DNA of 64,000 nucleotides from Paracoccus sp. SMMA_5_TC (GCF_009696685.2 NZ_CP102355.1:2467501-2531500), one strand, 5' to 3'; positions 18,995-28,415 are shown, counted from the first letter of the stretch. Program-made: numbers and translations. Notes: a model not told the origin generated them from the letters alone.

Positions 18995-19761
18995 TTTCCC
19001 CGGAACTGCGGCGCGCGTTTTTGCAGAAAGGCGGCGACGCCTTCGGCAAAGTCGTGACTGCGCGCCATCTGCGCCTGCAGTCGTGCCTCGACCTGCAACT
19101 GCGCGGCCAGGTCATTGCTGGCCGATGCGCGCAGCGCCTCGCGCGTGGCCAGAAAGGCCGCCGTCGGTCCCTGAGCCAGCATGGCTGCACGACCCGCAAC
19201 CACAGAGGCGAATTCGTGATCCGGGACAGCCTCCCAGATCAGCCCCCATTCGGCTGCCTTTGCAGCCGGGATCCGGTCGGCAAACAGCATCATCCCCATC
19301 GCCCGCGCCATGCCCACCGTGCGCGGGACGATATAGGTGCCGCCGGCATCAGGGATCAGGCCGATGCGGCTGAATGCCTGGACAAAGCTGGCGCTTTCGC
19401 AGGCAATGACCACGTCAGCCGCCAAGGCCAGATTGGCCCCGGCCCCGGCCGCCGTGCCATTGACCGCGCAGATGACCGGCACCGGAGCGTTCCGAATGGC
19501 CATCAGCATCGGCTCGTATTCCTCGCGCAGGATGCGTTCGACATCCAGCCCACCCTGGGCATCGGTCAGATCCTGCCCCGAACAGAAGGCCCGCCCGGCG
19601 CCGGTCAGGACAACGCAACGGGTTTGATCAGGCAGCGAGGTCATCGCGGTGACGATTTCGCTGCGCATACGGCGATCCAGGGCGTTCATCACCTCCGGGC
19701 GGTTCAGTGTCAGCCGCGCAATGCCGTCAGCAAATGCGAAATCGATGGTCTGGAATTCCAT
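18991..19761 (-). CDS. Enoyl-CoA hydratase/isomerase family protein (PaaG-like)
   Basis: A 256-residue crotonase-fold enzyme. The oxyanion-hole loops are visible (GAGRAFCSGQDL and NGTAAGAGANLALAAD). The FCSGQDL loop and the active-site aspartate in IGLIPDAGGTY, in place of the hydratase glutamate, are typical of PaaG, the ring-1,2-epoxyphenylacetyl-CoA isomerase. No other paa genes are in the window, so another acyl-CoA isomerase role is possible. ATG 19761 follows AGGGGGTGA. Overlaps the NUDIX gene by 4 bp at the 3' end. Confidence 0.8.
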   Translation of the reverse strand: MEFQTIDFAFADGIARLTLNRPEVMNALDRRMRSEIVTAMTSLPDQTRCVVLTGAGRAFCSGQDLTDAQGGLDVERILREEYEPMLMAIRNAPVPVICAVNGTAAGAGANLALAADVVIACESASFVQAFSRIGLIPDAGGTYIVPRTVGMARAMGMMLFADRIPAAKAAEWGLIWEAVPDHEFASVVAGRAAMLAQGPTAAFLATREALRASASNDLAAQLQVEARLQAQMARSHDFAEGVAAFLQKRAPQFRGN

Positions 19762-19825
19762 GGTCACCCCCTGTCTGGCGGCATCCTGACGCGGGCGGGG
19801 GAACGGTGAAAGCCCCGACCTTGCG

Positions 19826-20278
19826 TCAGTCGCGCATGATGCGATCCAGCCGGGCCTGTTCCTCGGGCGTCAAACCGGTGGTTTCCGGATCGGGGCGGTT
19901 TCGTGCCCGCAAAAAACGCCATCCCAGCAGCAGCGCCAGAACGGCCATGACCGGTCCGGCCAGATAGAGCAGCCAGTTGATCCCCCGCGCCTGCGGTTTG
20001 AACAGCACATATTCCCCGAAACGGTCTGTCACTGCCGCGATTGCCTGCGCGTCGCTGTCGCCCGCGACCAGCCTTTCGCGCAGGTAAAGCCGCAGGTCGC
20101 GGCTGATCGGGGCGTTCGATTCGTCGATATTTTCGCCCTGGCAGACCGGACAGCGCAGGATCTTGGAAATCTCTCGCGCGCGGGCCTCCAGCACCGGGTC
20201 GGACAGCACCTCGTCGGGCTGCACGGCCAGGGCGGGTGCGGCCAGCAACAGCGACAGGATCAACAGCAATATCCGCAT
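19826..20278 (-). CDS. ccmH: Cytochrome c maturation protein CcmH
   Basis: A 150-residue System I cytochrome c biogenesis factor. It has a signal peptide (MRILLLILSLLLAAPALA), the redox motif LRCPVCQGENIDES with the two cysteines that reduce apocytochrome c, and one C-terminal membrane helix (about 104-122). It acts in the periplasm with CcmF in the heme ligation complex. It begins 3 bp after the ccmF stop and is the last gene of this minus-strand run. The short one-helix form means a separate CcmI should exist elsewhere. Confidence 0.92.
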   Translation of the reverse strand: MRILLLILSLLLAAPALAVQPDEVLSDPVLEARAREISKILRCPVCQGENIDESNAPISRDLRLYLRERLVAGDSDAQAIAAVTDRFGEYVLFKPQARGINWLLYLAGPVMAVLALLLGWRFLRARNRPDPETTGLTPEEQARLDRIMRD

Positions 20279-20281
20279 GGG

Positions 20282-22240
20282 TCACTCCGCCGGCTGCGCC
20301 ACGGCACTGCGGCGCGCGCCCGCCGCCACCCGATACCGCCGGTCGCTGAGGCTGATAAGCCCCCCCAGCGCCATCAGCGCCGACCCCAGCCATATCCAGG
20401 CGGCAAAGGGCTTGATATAGCTGCGCACCGCCCAGCCGCCGCCGTCCTGCGGATCGCCGATCACCAGATAGATGTCGCGCCAGGGTCCGCCGTGAATCGC
20501 GGCCTCGGTCGTCGGCATGGCCTGGACGGGGTAGACCCGTTTTTCGGGGTAAAGCACGGCGACGCGGCGGCCGTCGCGCTGCACGGTCATCGTCGCCACG
20601 GTCGCGTTGTAATTAGGCCCCGGCACCTGCTCGACCTTGTCCAGGGTGATCTGATAGCCGCCGACGGTAAAGGTTTCGCCAATGCGCGCCACGCGGATAT
20701 CCTCGACCTGCCAGGCCATCAGCAGGCTGATGCCCACGAAGGTCACGCCCAGCCCGGCATGAGCTATGGCCTTGCCCCAGTCGGCGCGCGGCAGCCGCGC
20801 CAGACGGCTCAGGCCCGAATTTCCGGTGCGCAGCCACAGATCGACGGCGGCGCCCGCGATCAGCCAGCTGCCCAGCCCCGCGCCGATCACCGCCAGCGCC
20901 GAATGGCCTGTCGAGACCGCATAGACCAGCCCCATCACCGCAAATGCCAGCAATGCCGCGACGCGCAGCGGCGCCACCAACCGCCCCAGCCGCCCGCGTT
21001 TCCACGGAATGATCGCCCCCAACGGCAGCACCAGCGCCAGCACGATCATGAAGGGGGTAAAGGCCTGTTCAAAGAACGGCGGGCCAACCGACAGCTTGCG
21101 GTCCCACAGCATCTCGGCGATCAGCGGCCAGACCGTGCCGATGAACACGACAAAGGCCGACACGGTCAGCAGGATGTTGTTCAGCACCAGCCCGCCTTCG
21201 CGCGACACCGGCGAAAACGCGCCCCGCGCCTGCATCGAGGGTGCCCGCACGGCATAAAGCGTCAGCGCGCCCCCCACGAACACTGCCAGAATTGCCAGGA
21301 TGAACACCCCGCGCTCTGGGTCGGAGGCAAAGCTGTGGACAGAGGTGATGACGCCCGAACGCACGATGAAGGTGCCGATCAGCGAAAAGCCGAAGGCCAT
21401 GATCGCCAGCAGGATGGTCCAGCTTTTCAGCACCTCGCGCTTTTCGACCACGATGGCGGAATGAAGCAGCGCGGCCGAAATCAGCCAGGGCATGAAGCTG
21501 GCGTTTTCCACCGGATCCCAGAACCAGAAGCCGCCCCAACCCAGCTCGTAATAGGCCCACCACGATCCCAGTGCGATGCCGATGGTCAGAAACATCCACG
21601 CCGCCAGCGTCCAGGGCCGCACCCAGCGGGCCCAGGCGGCATCCACCCGCCCCTCGATCAGGGCGGCGACGGCAAAGCTGAAGGCCATGCTGAGCCCGAC
21701 ATATCCCAGGTAGAGAAAGGGCGGGTGAAACGCCAGTCCGGGATCCTGCAGCAGCGGATTCAGGTCGCGCCCGTTGAAGGGCGGGCTGGCCATGCGCAGG
21801 AACGGATTCGATGTGAACAGGATAAAGGCCAGAAAGGCCACGCCAATGGCCGCCTGCACCGACAGCACCCGCGCCCGCAGGCTGGGCGGCAGATTGGCGT
21901 CGAAGGTTGCCGCCGCCGCGCCGAACAGCGCCAGGATCAGCACCCACAACAGCATCGAGCCTTCGTGATTGCCCCAGACGCCGCTGATCTTGTAGATCAT
22001 CGGCTTGGCGGTGTGCGAATTCTCATAGACCAGGGCGACCGAGAAATCCGAGGTCACGAAGGCAATCGTCAGCGCGGCAAAGGAAATGGCGATCAGGCCG
22101 AACTGGGCCAGCGCCGCAGGCCGGGCGCTGTCGATCCAATTGCTGCGACCCTGAGCCGCACCGACCATCGGCACGATCATCTGGAAAATCGCCACGACAA
22201 AGGCAAGGATCAAGGCGAAATGGCCGATTTCGGCGATCAT
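20282..22240 (-). CDS. ccmF: Heme lyase subunit CcmF
   Basis: A 652-residue polytopic membrane protein of the heme-handling family. The WWD tryptophan-rich periplasmic motif is visible (SWWAYYELGWGGFWFWDP) along with VWGNHEGSMLLW and conserved histidines (PPFLYLGYVG region, HSAIVVEKRE). It forms the heme-apocytochrome ligation complex with CcmH. GGAGGA precedes the ATG at 22240. The 88 bp upstream separate it from the holin gene. ccmE lies further upstream on the same strand with the lysis pair in between. Confidence 0.95.
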   Translation of the reverse strand: MIAEIGHFALILAFVVAIFQMIVPMVGAAQGRSNWIDSARPAALAQFGLIAISFAALTIAFVTSDFSVALVYENSHTAKPMIYKISGVWGNHEGSMLLWVLILALFGAAAATFDANLPPSLRARVLSVQAAIGVAFLAFILFTSNPFLRMASPPFNGRDLNPLLQDPGLAFHPPFLYLGYVGLSMAFSFAVAALIEGRVDAAWARWVRPWTLAAWMFLTIGIALGSWWAYYELGWGGFWFWDPVENASFMPWLISAALLHSAIVVEKREVLKSWTILLAIMAFGFSLIGTFIVRSGVITSVHSFASDPERGVFILAILAVFVGGALTLYAVRAPSMQARGAFSPVSREGGLVLNNILLTVSAFVVFIGTVWPLIAEMLWDRKLSVGPPFFEQAFTPFMIVLALVLPLGAIIPWKRGRLGRLVAPLRVAALLAFAVMGLVYAVSTGHSALAVIGAGLGSWLIAGAAVDLWLRTGNSGLSRLARLPRADWGKAIAHAGLGVTFVGISLLMAWQVEDIRVARIGETFTVGGYQITLDKVEQVPGPNYNATVATMTVQRDGRRVAVLYPEKRVYPVQAMPTTEAAIHGGPWRDIYLVIGDPQDGGGWAVRSYIKPFAAWIWLGSALMALGGLISLSDRRYRVAAGARRSAVAQPAE

Positions 22241-22328
22241 GGGCTTCCTCCGGGTGGCTGTCCCGAAGAATAGCGGCGACGCGGGCGGCAAGCCAGCCCC
22301 CCGCGCCGGTCAGATTGTCACAGCATCG

Positions 22329-22844
22329 CTAGCGCGCCGCCTGTTCCGCCGCCCAGTCCCGCAGCGCGGCATTGTCCTCGAAACCGCTGCCGTCACCCGC
22401 CAAGGACAGGGGCGCTGTTGGCGGCGCATCGGCGGCCCGGATGACGGGTCGGGTGCGGAAGTAATGCGCCTCGCGCGCGCCGAAATAGAAGCTGATGATG
22501 GCCCCCAGCAGCCACCAGAGCGGTTCCGGCACCAGATTCAAGTTCTGCATCCGCACTCCGAATCCGGCAGGCTCAACCATGGCATAAACGAACAGACCGA
22601 TCGTGCCCAGGGTAAGCAATGGACGCGGCATCCGGTTCAGACCATTCATCAGATTGTCGAACCAACCTCTTGGTTGCGCAGAAAATTCACCGGACATCTG
22701 GGCGATGGCACGGGCATAGGCCTCTTCGCTCAATTCCATGCGCCGGGTGCTGTTTTCGCGGAATACCTCGGCCAAACCGGTTGCTGCATTTGCAACCGTT
22801 CCAACCGCCGAACCCGGCCTGAGAAGCCGATCCATCATCCCCAT
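22329..22844 (-). CDS. Holin of the 3TM family (gene transfer agent type)
   Basis: A 171-residue protein with hydrophobic segments near 76-96 (LTLGTIGLFVYAMVEP) and 107-127 (PLWWLLGAIISFYFG) and a long amphipathic N-terminus. The pattern ENSTRRMELSEEAYARAIAQM...GWFDNLMNGLNRMPRP is that of the Holin_3TMs family, found in prophages and gene transfer agents. It would form the inner-membrane lesion that lets the neighbouring endolysin reach peptidoglycan. Its start overlaps the endolysin stop by 10 bp. No other phage genes are near. Confidence 0.75.
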   Translation of the reverse strand: MGMMDRLLRPGSAVGTVANAATGLAEVFRENSTRRMELSEEAYARAIAQMSGEFSAQPRGWFDNLMNGLNRMPRPLLTLGTIGLFVYAMVEPAGFGVRMQNLNLVPEPLWWLLGAIISFYFGAREAHYFRTRPVIRAADAPPTAPLSLAGDGSGFEDNAALRDWAAEQAAR

Positions 22845-23446
22845 TTTGCCACCCTTGCCCTATGTTCTGCCAGTGTCAGATGATAGCGCGGCGAAATGAA
22901 CTCCTCGGCCCGAAGGATCCAGCCGCCTTTCCCTCCCGACTTGCTGCGGGCGAACTTGCGGCTGGCAGGGCGCGCATCTGCAATGGCGTAGTAGTAATTG
23001 CGCCGCTCGATCCCGTAGGCATCGGCGAAATAACCCGGCGCGGCCGCATCCGCCTGACGCGCAGCCAGTATCGTGCGCGGACCCACCTGCCCGTCGTCGG
23101 TGGCCATGAATCCCATGCGCGTGCACAAACGTTGCAGGATGCGCACCGCATTGGCGCCTGCGTTCACATACATGTCAAACACCGACGCCTGCACCGACTG
23201 CGGCAGTTCTGCCAGCCGCGGCTTGCGAAAGTAATGTTCGACATAGATGCGCTGCGCGTCGGCGCGGCTTAGCGCCTTGACATCGCGGGTGTCGATACGC
23301 CCATCGCCTGTCTTGTCGAACCCCAGACGCCGTAGTGTCGTCAGCGTGACCCCGAAGTTCGTCGCACCGCCCGGATCATCGGGGTCATTGACGTAGCCCC
23401 CTTCGCGCGCGACGATTTCCGCCGCGATCTCTTCGACTGTCTTCAT
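22835..23446 (-). CDS. GH108 endolysin (N-acetylmuramidase)
   Basis: A 203-residue lysozyme-like enzyme: glycoside hydrolase family 108 domain with catalytic Glu15 in REGGYVNDPDDPGGATNFGV, followed by a peptidoglycan-binding PG_binding_3-like C-terminal part (VGPRTILAARQADAA...YFADAYGIERRNYY). It has no signal peptide, so it depends on the holin. It includes a D-x-D-G-x-I-D segment (DKTGDGRIDTRDV) resembling an EF-hand/dockerin loop. GGAGG sits 5 bases before the ATG at 23446. A TTAA-N7-TTAA site lies 45-59 bp upstream of the start. Confidence 0.85.
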   Translation of the reverse strand: MKTVEEIAAEIVAREGGYVNDPDDPGGATNFGVTLTTLRRLGFDKTGDGRIDTRDVKALSRADAQRIYVEHYFRKPRLAELPQSVQASVFDMYVNAGANAVRILQRLCTRMGFMATDDGQVGPRTILAARQADAAAPGYFADAYGIERRNYYYAIADARPASRKFARSKSGGKGGWILRAEEFISPRYHLTLAEHRARVAKWG

Positions 23447-23490
23447 CCCAGCCTCCGCCTTGTCCTGTGGCAAAGGCTGAAGCAGCGCGA

Positions 23491-23505
23491 TTAACCGATT
23501 GTTAA
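23491..23505. promoter_or_regulatory. Candidate CtrA binding site before endolysin-holin pair
   Basis: TTAACCGATTGTTAA matches the full CtrA consensus TTAA-N7-TTAA exactly, in a GC-rich background where it is unlikely by chance. It lies in the 75-bp gap between ccmE and the endolysin gene. CtrA is known to control production and lysis of gene transfer agents in Rhodobacter capsulatus. Binding here is inferred. Confidence 0.65.
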
Positions 23506-23521
23506 CCTTGCGCGCGTTGCG

Positions 23522-23965
23522 TCAGGAATTGGGCGCTTCGTAGACGCCCTGCTTCTTGAGCGAGTCAATGACTTCCCGCGGCATGTAGTTTTCATCGTGC
23601 TTGGCCAGGATTTCCGAGGCGACGAACGTGTCCCCCTGCATCTGGCCGGTGCCGATCATGCCCTGACCTTCGGCAAACAGATCCGGTAGAACGCCGGTGA
23701 AGCGGACCGGCACGCTGGCGCCGCCATCCGTGACCCGGAAGGTAACCGTCTCGCCCGCGCCGCGCTGCAAACTGCCAGTTTCGACCAGCCCCCCCAGGCG
23801 AAACACCTCGCCTGCTGCTGGGGGCTGATCCGCCAGCTGACTGGGCGCGCGATAGAGGTTGATGCCATCCCGAAAGCCGTAACCGATCAGCGCGACCGCC
23901 AGAACAAGTGCCAGCGAAGCCGCAGCGATGATCTGAACTCGACGTTTTTTCTTGAGCGATTTCAT
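23522..23965 (-). CDS. ccmE: Heme chaperone CcmE
   Basis: A 147-residue periplasmic heme chaperone anchored by one N-terminal helix (about 10-28). The covalent heme-binding histidine is His123 in AKHDENYMP, with the tyrosine ligand in the same motif. The OB-fold core (FRLGGLVETGSL, VRFTGVLPDLF) is complete. It receives heme from CcmC/CcmD and hands it to CcmF. It starts 3 bp after the murI stop, so the two are likely co-transcribed. Confidence 0.95.
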   Translation of the reverse strand: MKSLKKKRRVQIIAAASLALVLAVALIGYGFRDGINLYRAPSQLADQPPAAGEVFRLGGLVETGSLQRGAGETVTFRVTDGGASVPVRFTGVLPDLFAEGQGMIGTGQMQGDTFVASEILAKHDENYMPREVIDSLKKQGVYEAPNS

Positions 23966-23968
23966 TGA

Positions 23969-24796
23969 TCAAACCTGCGTATCGTAAGCACTTTCAAACC
24001 GGATCGGCTGGCGCAGGAACTGCGTTGCCTTGCCCGAGACCCGCTGCGGATCGCCCGTGGTCAGAAAGCGGGAAGCCCGCCCTTTCCCCAGCATTTCCGG
24101 ATGCCGATTCAGATAGTCCTCGAGGCTTTCGGCCACAAGGTCGGGTTGGGAATAGACTTTAACCTGCGGCCCCAGCGCCTTCTGAAAGGCCGTCTGGACC
24201 AGAGGATAATGCGTGCAGCCCAGAATCGCCGCTTCGGGATGCGGCATCCGGCGCAGCAACGCCTCGACATGACTGGTCACTAGCGCTTCGGCCAGGATTT
24301 CGTCACCCATCTCGATCGCATCGACGACGCCGCCGCAGGGCTGGGCCTCGACATCGACGCCGATCGCACGGAAGGCCAGTTCGCGCTGAAAGGCCCGGCT
24401 GGCTACAGTCGCCGGTGTAGCAAACAGCGCGACATGCTTGACCGCGACCTCGCGCGGGGGCGAATTGTCGCCCCAACGCCGTTCCGTCAGCGCCTCGATC
24501 ATCGGAACGAACACGCCCAGCACGCGCTTGTCCGCCGGCAGCCAGGTTTCCTGCATCCGCTTCAAGGCGGCCGCCGAAGCGGTGTTGCACGCCAGGATCA
24601 CCAGATCGCAGCCCTCGCGCCACAGCCGTTCGACCCCGGCGCAGGTCAGGTTGAAGATGTCATCGGCATCGCGCACGCCATAAGGCGTGTGCTTGTTATC
24701 GCCCAGATAGACCAGGGGCAGATCGGGCAGACGCGCGGAGATGGCGCCCAGCACCGTCAGCCCGCCCAGACCCGAATCGAAAACGCCCACCGCCAT
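23969..24796 (-). CDS. murI: Glutamate racemase
   Basis: A 275-residue racemase making D-glutamate for peptidoglycan. The catalytic cysteines are visible in LACNTASA and GCTHYPLV, with [10 protein letters not shown] and [11 protein letters not shown] at the N-terminus. It is first in the minus-strand run murI-ccmE-endolysin-holin-ccmF-ccmH. Cell-wall synthesis, cytochrome maturation and cell-wall lysis are thus encoded in one block. The 63 bp upstream, before the oxidoreductase gene, show no other gene. Confidence 0.95.
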   Translation of the reverse strand: MAVGVFDSGLGGLTVLGAISARLPDLPLVYLGDNKHTPYGVRDADDIFNLTCAGVERLWREGCDLVILACNTASAAALKRMQETWLPADKRVLGVFVPMIEALTERRWGDNSPPREVAVKHVALFATPATVASRAFQRELAFRAIGVDVEAQPCGGVVDAIEMGDEILAEALVTSHVEALLRRMPHPEAAILGCTHYPLVQTAFQKALGPQVKVYSQPDLVAESLEDYLNRHPEMLGKGRASRFLTTGDPQRVSGKATQFLRQPIRFESAYDTQV

Positions 24797-24859
24797 GACC
24801 GACCTCCTGCTCGCACCGCGCCTTTTTAGGTCGCGATGCGAGGGATTGCCATGGTTATG

Positions 24860-27800
24860 TCATTCTGCCGCCTGCGCCATCGGGCTACCGCCAGCGCGGA
24901 TCGCAGCCAGCAGTTCCTGACGACGCGCCGCGGCCAGTTCGGCGGCCTTTTCCTTGACCGGACCATAGCCGCGCACTGTCAGCGGCAGTTCGGCCAGCTC
25001 GCGGACAAGCCCCAGAGTTGCCGGGGTAACCTGCCCCAGCACCTCGGTCATGTCGGCTTCGTATTCGACAATGGCGGCGCGTTCGGCCCGGCGTTCGGAC
25101 AGCCAGCCAAAGGGGTCCAGCGCCGTGCCACGCAGTCCCTTCATCGCCGCCAGCGCCCGGAACACCGGCAGCACCCAGGCGCCGAATTCGCGTTTCAGCG
25201 GCCGGCCGTCGGGGTCGCGTCCGGGCAGCAGCGGTGGCGCCAGATGAAAGCTCAGCCGTGCCTCGCCGTCAAATTCCTGTGCAACCTGACGGGCAGTGGC
25301 CAGATGCAGCCGCGCGACCTCGTATTCATCCTTGTAGGCAAGAACCTTGTAATACCCGGCCGCCACGCTGTCGCGCAGCTCCGCAGGCGCGCGGGCGACA
25401 AGGGCGCGGAAACGGTCGGCCAGCGCCTGATTCTGATACTCGACCAATCGCGCAGCGCGGTATTCGACCGGATCGACGGCATTGCCGACCGATTCCGGGC
25501 CACGGCAGATCGCTTCGGCCTCGGACGGATGCAGCATGGCCCAGCGGCCGATCTGGAAGGCGCGCTGGTTTTCGGCCACCTTGGCACCGTTCAGCTCGAT
25601 CGCCTGCATGATCGCGGCCTCGCTCAGCGGCAGCAGCCCCTGCTGCCAGGCCGCGCCAAGCACAAGCATGTTGGAATAAATCGAGTCGCCCAGCAGCCGC
25701 AGCGCCAGGTCCGAGGCGTCAAAGAAGGCCACCCGATCCCCCAGCCGCGCCTGCAACGACAGCTTCAGCCGGTCGGCCGGTATCTGGAAATCGCGGTTGC
25801 GGGTGAAATCGCCGGTGACGATTTCGTGATCGTTCACCACCCCGCCGGTGCGCCCCTTGGTCATCAGGCCGATGGTCTTGGCCCCGGCAGTCACCACCAG
25901 ATCGCCACCGATGATGCAGTCGGCCTCGCCCACGGCGACACGGATGGCGCTGATATCCTCGGGCCGGTCGGCCAGACGCAGGTGGATGTGAACGGCGCCA
26001 CCCTTTTGCGCCAGCCCGGCCATTTCCATCATGCCGGCGCCCTTGCCATCGATATGCGCGGCCTGCGCCAGCACTGCGCCGATGGTAACGACGCCGGTGC
26101 CGCCGACGCCGGTGATGACGACATTATGGGTGCCGTTGATCTTCGGCAGTTGCGGGGCAGCCATCGCCGGCAAATCCAGCGCCTGGGCCGCAGGTTTTTT
26201 CAGCTTGGCGCCGCGGACAGATACGAAACTGGGGCAGAAGCCCTTGACGCAGCTGTAATCCTTGTTGCAGCTGGACTGGTCAATCGCCCGCTTGCGGCCC
26301 AGTTCGGTATCCAGCGGCACGACGGAAACGCAATTCGACTGCACCCCGCAATCGCCGCAGCCTTCGCAGACCTCGGGGTTGATCCACACGCGGCGGTCGG
26401 GATCGGGGAAAAGCCCGCGCTTGCGCCGGCGCCGCTTTTCGGCAGCACAGGTCTGGATATAGACGATGGCGCTGACCCCGGGGACGTTTTCCAGTTCGCG
26501 CTGGACCGCCAGCATCGAGGCGCGCTCTTCAAACCGCAGATCGGCGGGGAACTGGCTGCGGTCGATTTCTTCCTTTTCGTCATAGACGGCGATGACCGGC
26601 TTGACGCCCATGGCCTGCAATTCGCGCACGATCTGCGGCGCTGTCAGCCCGCCTTCGTTGGGCTGCCCGCCGGTCATGGCGACGGCATCGTTGAACAGGA
26701 TCTTGTAGGTGATATTGGCGCCCGCAGCCAGTGCCGCACGGATCGCCAGAGACCCCGAATGATTATAGGTTCCGTCCCCAAGATTCTGGAAAACATGCTT
26801 TCGCTTGCTGAACGGGCCTTCCCCGATCCAGTTCGCACCTTCGCCGCCCATATGGGTGAAACCTTCGGTCTCGCGGCCCATCCATTGCACCATGTAGTGA
26901 CAACCGATGCCGGCATAGGCGCGCGCGCCTTCCGGCAGACGGGTCGAGCTGTTGTGCGGACAACCCGAACAGAACCACGGCGTGCGGGTGATGATCTCGG
27001 GCGCATTGTCGTTGCGGCGCACCTCGGTCAGGCGGGTCAGGCCGGCCTGGATTGCCTCGGTGCCGCGGCCTTCCTCGATCAGGATGGCGCCCAGTTTCTG
27101 CGCGATCATCACCGGATCCAGCGCATAGCGCGTCGGAAACAGTTCCTCGCCGGTGCGATCGTGTTTCCAGCCCAGAACCCGCCTGCCGTGACGGTGGTCA
27201 AAGATCGCCTCCTTGACCTGAACTTCGATCAGCTTGCGCTTTTCCTCGACGACCACGATGACTTCCAGGTTTTCGGACCATTCCTGAAAGGATTTCATGT
27301 CCATGGGCCAGGTCTGGCCCACCTTGTAGGTCGAAATGCCCAGACGGTCGGCCTCGGCCTCGTCGATGCCCAGCAGGCTCAGCGCGTGGACAAGATCCAG
27401 CCAGTTCTTGCCCGCAGCGACAAAGCCGATCCGGGCGCCCGGCTTGCCCCAGACCATGCGGTCGATCCGGTTGGCGCGGGCAAAGGCTTCGGCCGCGAAG
27501 CGCTTGTAGTCGATCATTCGCGCCTCTTGCGCGACAGGGGTGTCGCGCAGGCGGATGTTCAGCCCGCCTTCGGGCATGTCGAAATCGGGCAGCACGAAGC
27601 GCATGCGAAACGGGTCGCCGTCAACGACGCTGGTCGCCTCGACCGTATCCTTCATGGTCTTGAGCCCGGTCCAGACCCCGGCAAAGCGCGACATGGCAAA
27701 GCCGTAAAGCCCGTAGTCCAGGATTTCCTGAACCCCGGCAGGCGACAGCACCGGGATATAGGCGTCGACCATCGCCCAGTCGGACTGGTGCAGCACGGTC

Positions 27801-28258
27801 GAGCTTTCGCCGGTATGGTCATCGCCCATGGCCATCACCACGCCGCCATGGCGCGAAGACCCGGCCATATTGGCATGGCGCATCACGTCGCCCGTGCGAT
27901 CGACGCCCGGACCCTTGCCATACCACAGCGCGAAAACGCCGTCGTGCTTGCCCTCGCCACGCAGTTCGGCCTGCTGGCTGCCCCAGATCGCCGTGGCCGC
28001 CAGATCCTCGTTCAGGCCCGGTTGGAACAGGATATTGGCGGCCGCCAGTTCCTTGCGCGATTTCATCATCTGCAAATCGACGCCGCCCAGAGGCGAGCCG
28101 CGATAGCCGCTGACAAGCCCGGCCGTATCCAGCCCCGCGGCCTTGTCGCGGGCCGATTGCATCAGCATCAGACGCACCAGCGCCTGGGTGCCGTTCAAAA
28201 GAACGTGACGCTTCGACAGGTCGAATCGATCTGCAAGGCTGAAATTCTGTGCGCTCAC
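24860..28258 (-). CDS. Indolepyruvate ferredoxin oxidoreductase, fused subunits
   Basis: A 1132-residue fusion that oxidatively decarboxylates aryl or branched-chain 2-oxo acids to acyl-CoA with ferredoxin. Order: N-terminal thiamine-pyrophosphate PYR domain, TPP-binding domain with CSGCPHNSSTRLPEG (about residue 420), a cysteine-rich Fe-S region (CEGCGDCGVQSNC, then CNKDYSCVKGFCPSF, about 620-690), a gamma-type domain (ITGVGGTGVVTIGAVLAQAA, near 720) and a C-terminal DUF6537-like part. It is divergent from a LysR-type gene, with a palindrome in the gap. The substrate range is not resolved by sequence. Confidence 0.9.
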   Translation of the reverse strand: MSAQNFSLADRFDLSKRHVLLNGTQALVRLMLMQSARDKAAGLDTAGLVSGYRGSPLGGVDLQMMKSRKELAAANILFQPGLNEDLAATAIWGSQQAELRGEGKHDGVFALWYGKGPGVDRTGDVMRHANMAGSSRHGGVVMAMGDDHTGESSTVLHQSDWAMVDAYIPVLSPAGVQEILDYGLYGFAMSRFAGVWTGLKTMKDTVEATSVVDGDPFRMRFVLPDFDMPEGGLNIRLRDTPVAQEARMIDYKRFAAEAFARANRIDRMVWGKPGARIGFVAAGKNWLDLVHALSLLGIDEAEADRLGISTYKVGQTWPMDMKSFQEWSENLEVIVVVEEKRKLIEVQVKEAIFDHRHGRRVLGWKHDRTGEELFPTRYALDPVMIAQKLGAILIEEGRGTEAIQAGLTRLTEVRRNDNAPEIITRTPWFCSGCPHNSSTRLPEGARAYAGIGCHYMVQWMGRETEGFTHMGGEGANWIGEGPFSKRKHVFQNLGDGTYNHSGSLAIRAALAAGANITYKILFNDAVAMTGGQPNEGGLTAPQIVRELQAMGVKPVIAVYDEKEEIDRSQFPADLRFEERASMLAVQRELENVPGVSAIVYIQTCAAEKRRRRKRGLFPDPDRRVWINPEVCEGCGDCGVQSNCVSVVPLDTELGRKRAIDQSSCNKDYSCVKGFCPSFVSVRGAKLKKPAAQALDLPAMAAPQLPKINGTHNVVITGVGGTGVVTIGAVLAQAAHIDGKGAGMMEMAGLAQKGGAVHIHLRLADRPEDISAIRVAVGEADCIIGGDLVVTAGAKTIGLMTKGRTGGVVNDHEIVTGDFTRNRDFQIPADRLKLSLQARLGDRVAFFDASDLALRLLGDSIYSNMLVLGAAWQQGLLPLSEAAIMQAIELNGAKVAENQRAFQIGRWAMLHPSEAEAICRGPESVGNAVDPVEYRAARLVEYQNQALADRFRALVARAPAELRDSVAAGYYKVLAYKDEYEVARLHLATARQVAQEFDGEARLSFHLAPPLLPGRDPDGRPLKREFGAWVLPVFRALAAMKGLRGTALDPFGWLSERRAERAAIVEYEADMTEVLGQVTPATLGLVRELAELPLTVRGYGPVKEKAAELAAARRQELLAAIRAGGSPMAQAAE

Positions 28259-28299
28259 CTGGCCCTCCCAAGCTTGATGGCTGTCTGACAGGCAGTATA

Positions 28300-28316
28300 G
28301 GTCAGTAAACCTGACC
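28300..28316. promoter_or_regulatory. Palindrome between oxidoreductase and lysR genes
   Basis: GGTCAG (28300-28305), TAAAC, CTGACC (28311-28316): a 6-bp inverted repeat about 42 bp upstream of the oxidoreductase start, on the side nearest that gene. It is a plausible operator for the divergent LysR protein, but does not by itself show the T-N11-A form. Confidence 0.4.
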
Positions 28317-28415
28317 GATAAAGCGTTTTCTTGCGGATTTGCAGACTTGCCCCGCTAACAGCGTATGGTAAGGGTTGCGCCAATTGCATGGCTGATGCCG
28401 CAAGAAAGCACTGGT

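Noticed and set aside
24836..28288. A very long open frame (about 1150 codons) on the plus strand across the indolepyruvate oxidoreductase gene
   Set aside because: It is the antisense shadow of a high-GC gene: the composition is rich in H, Q, R and G with no recognisable motif, while the minus strand encodes a complete multi-domain enzyme.
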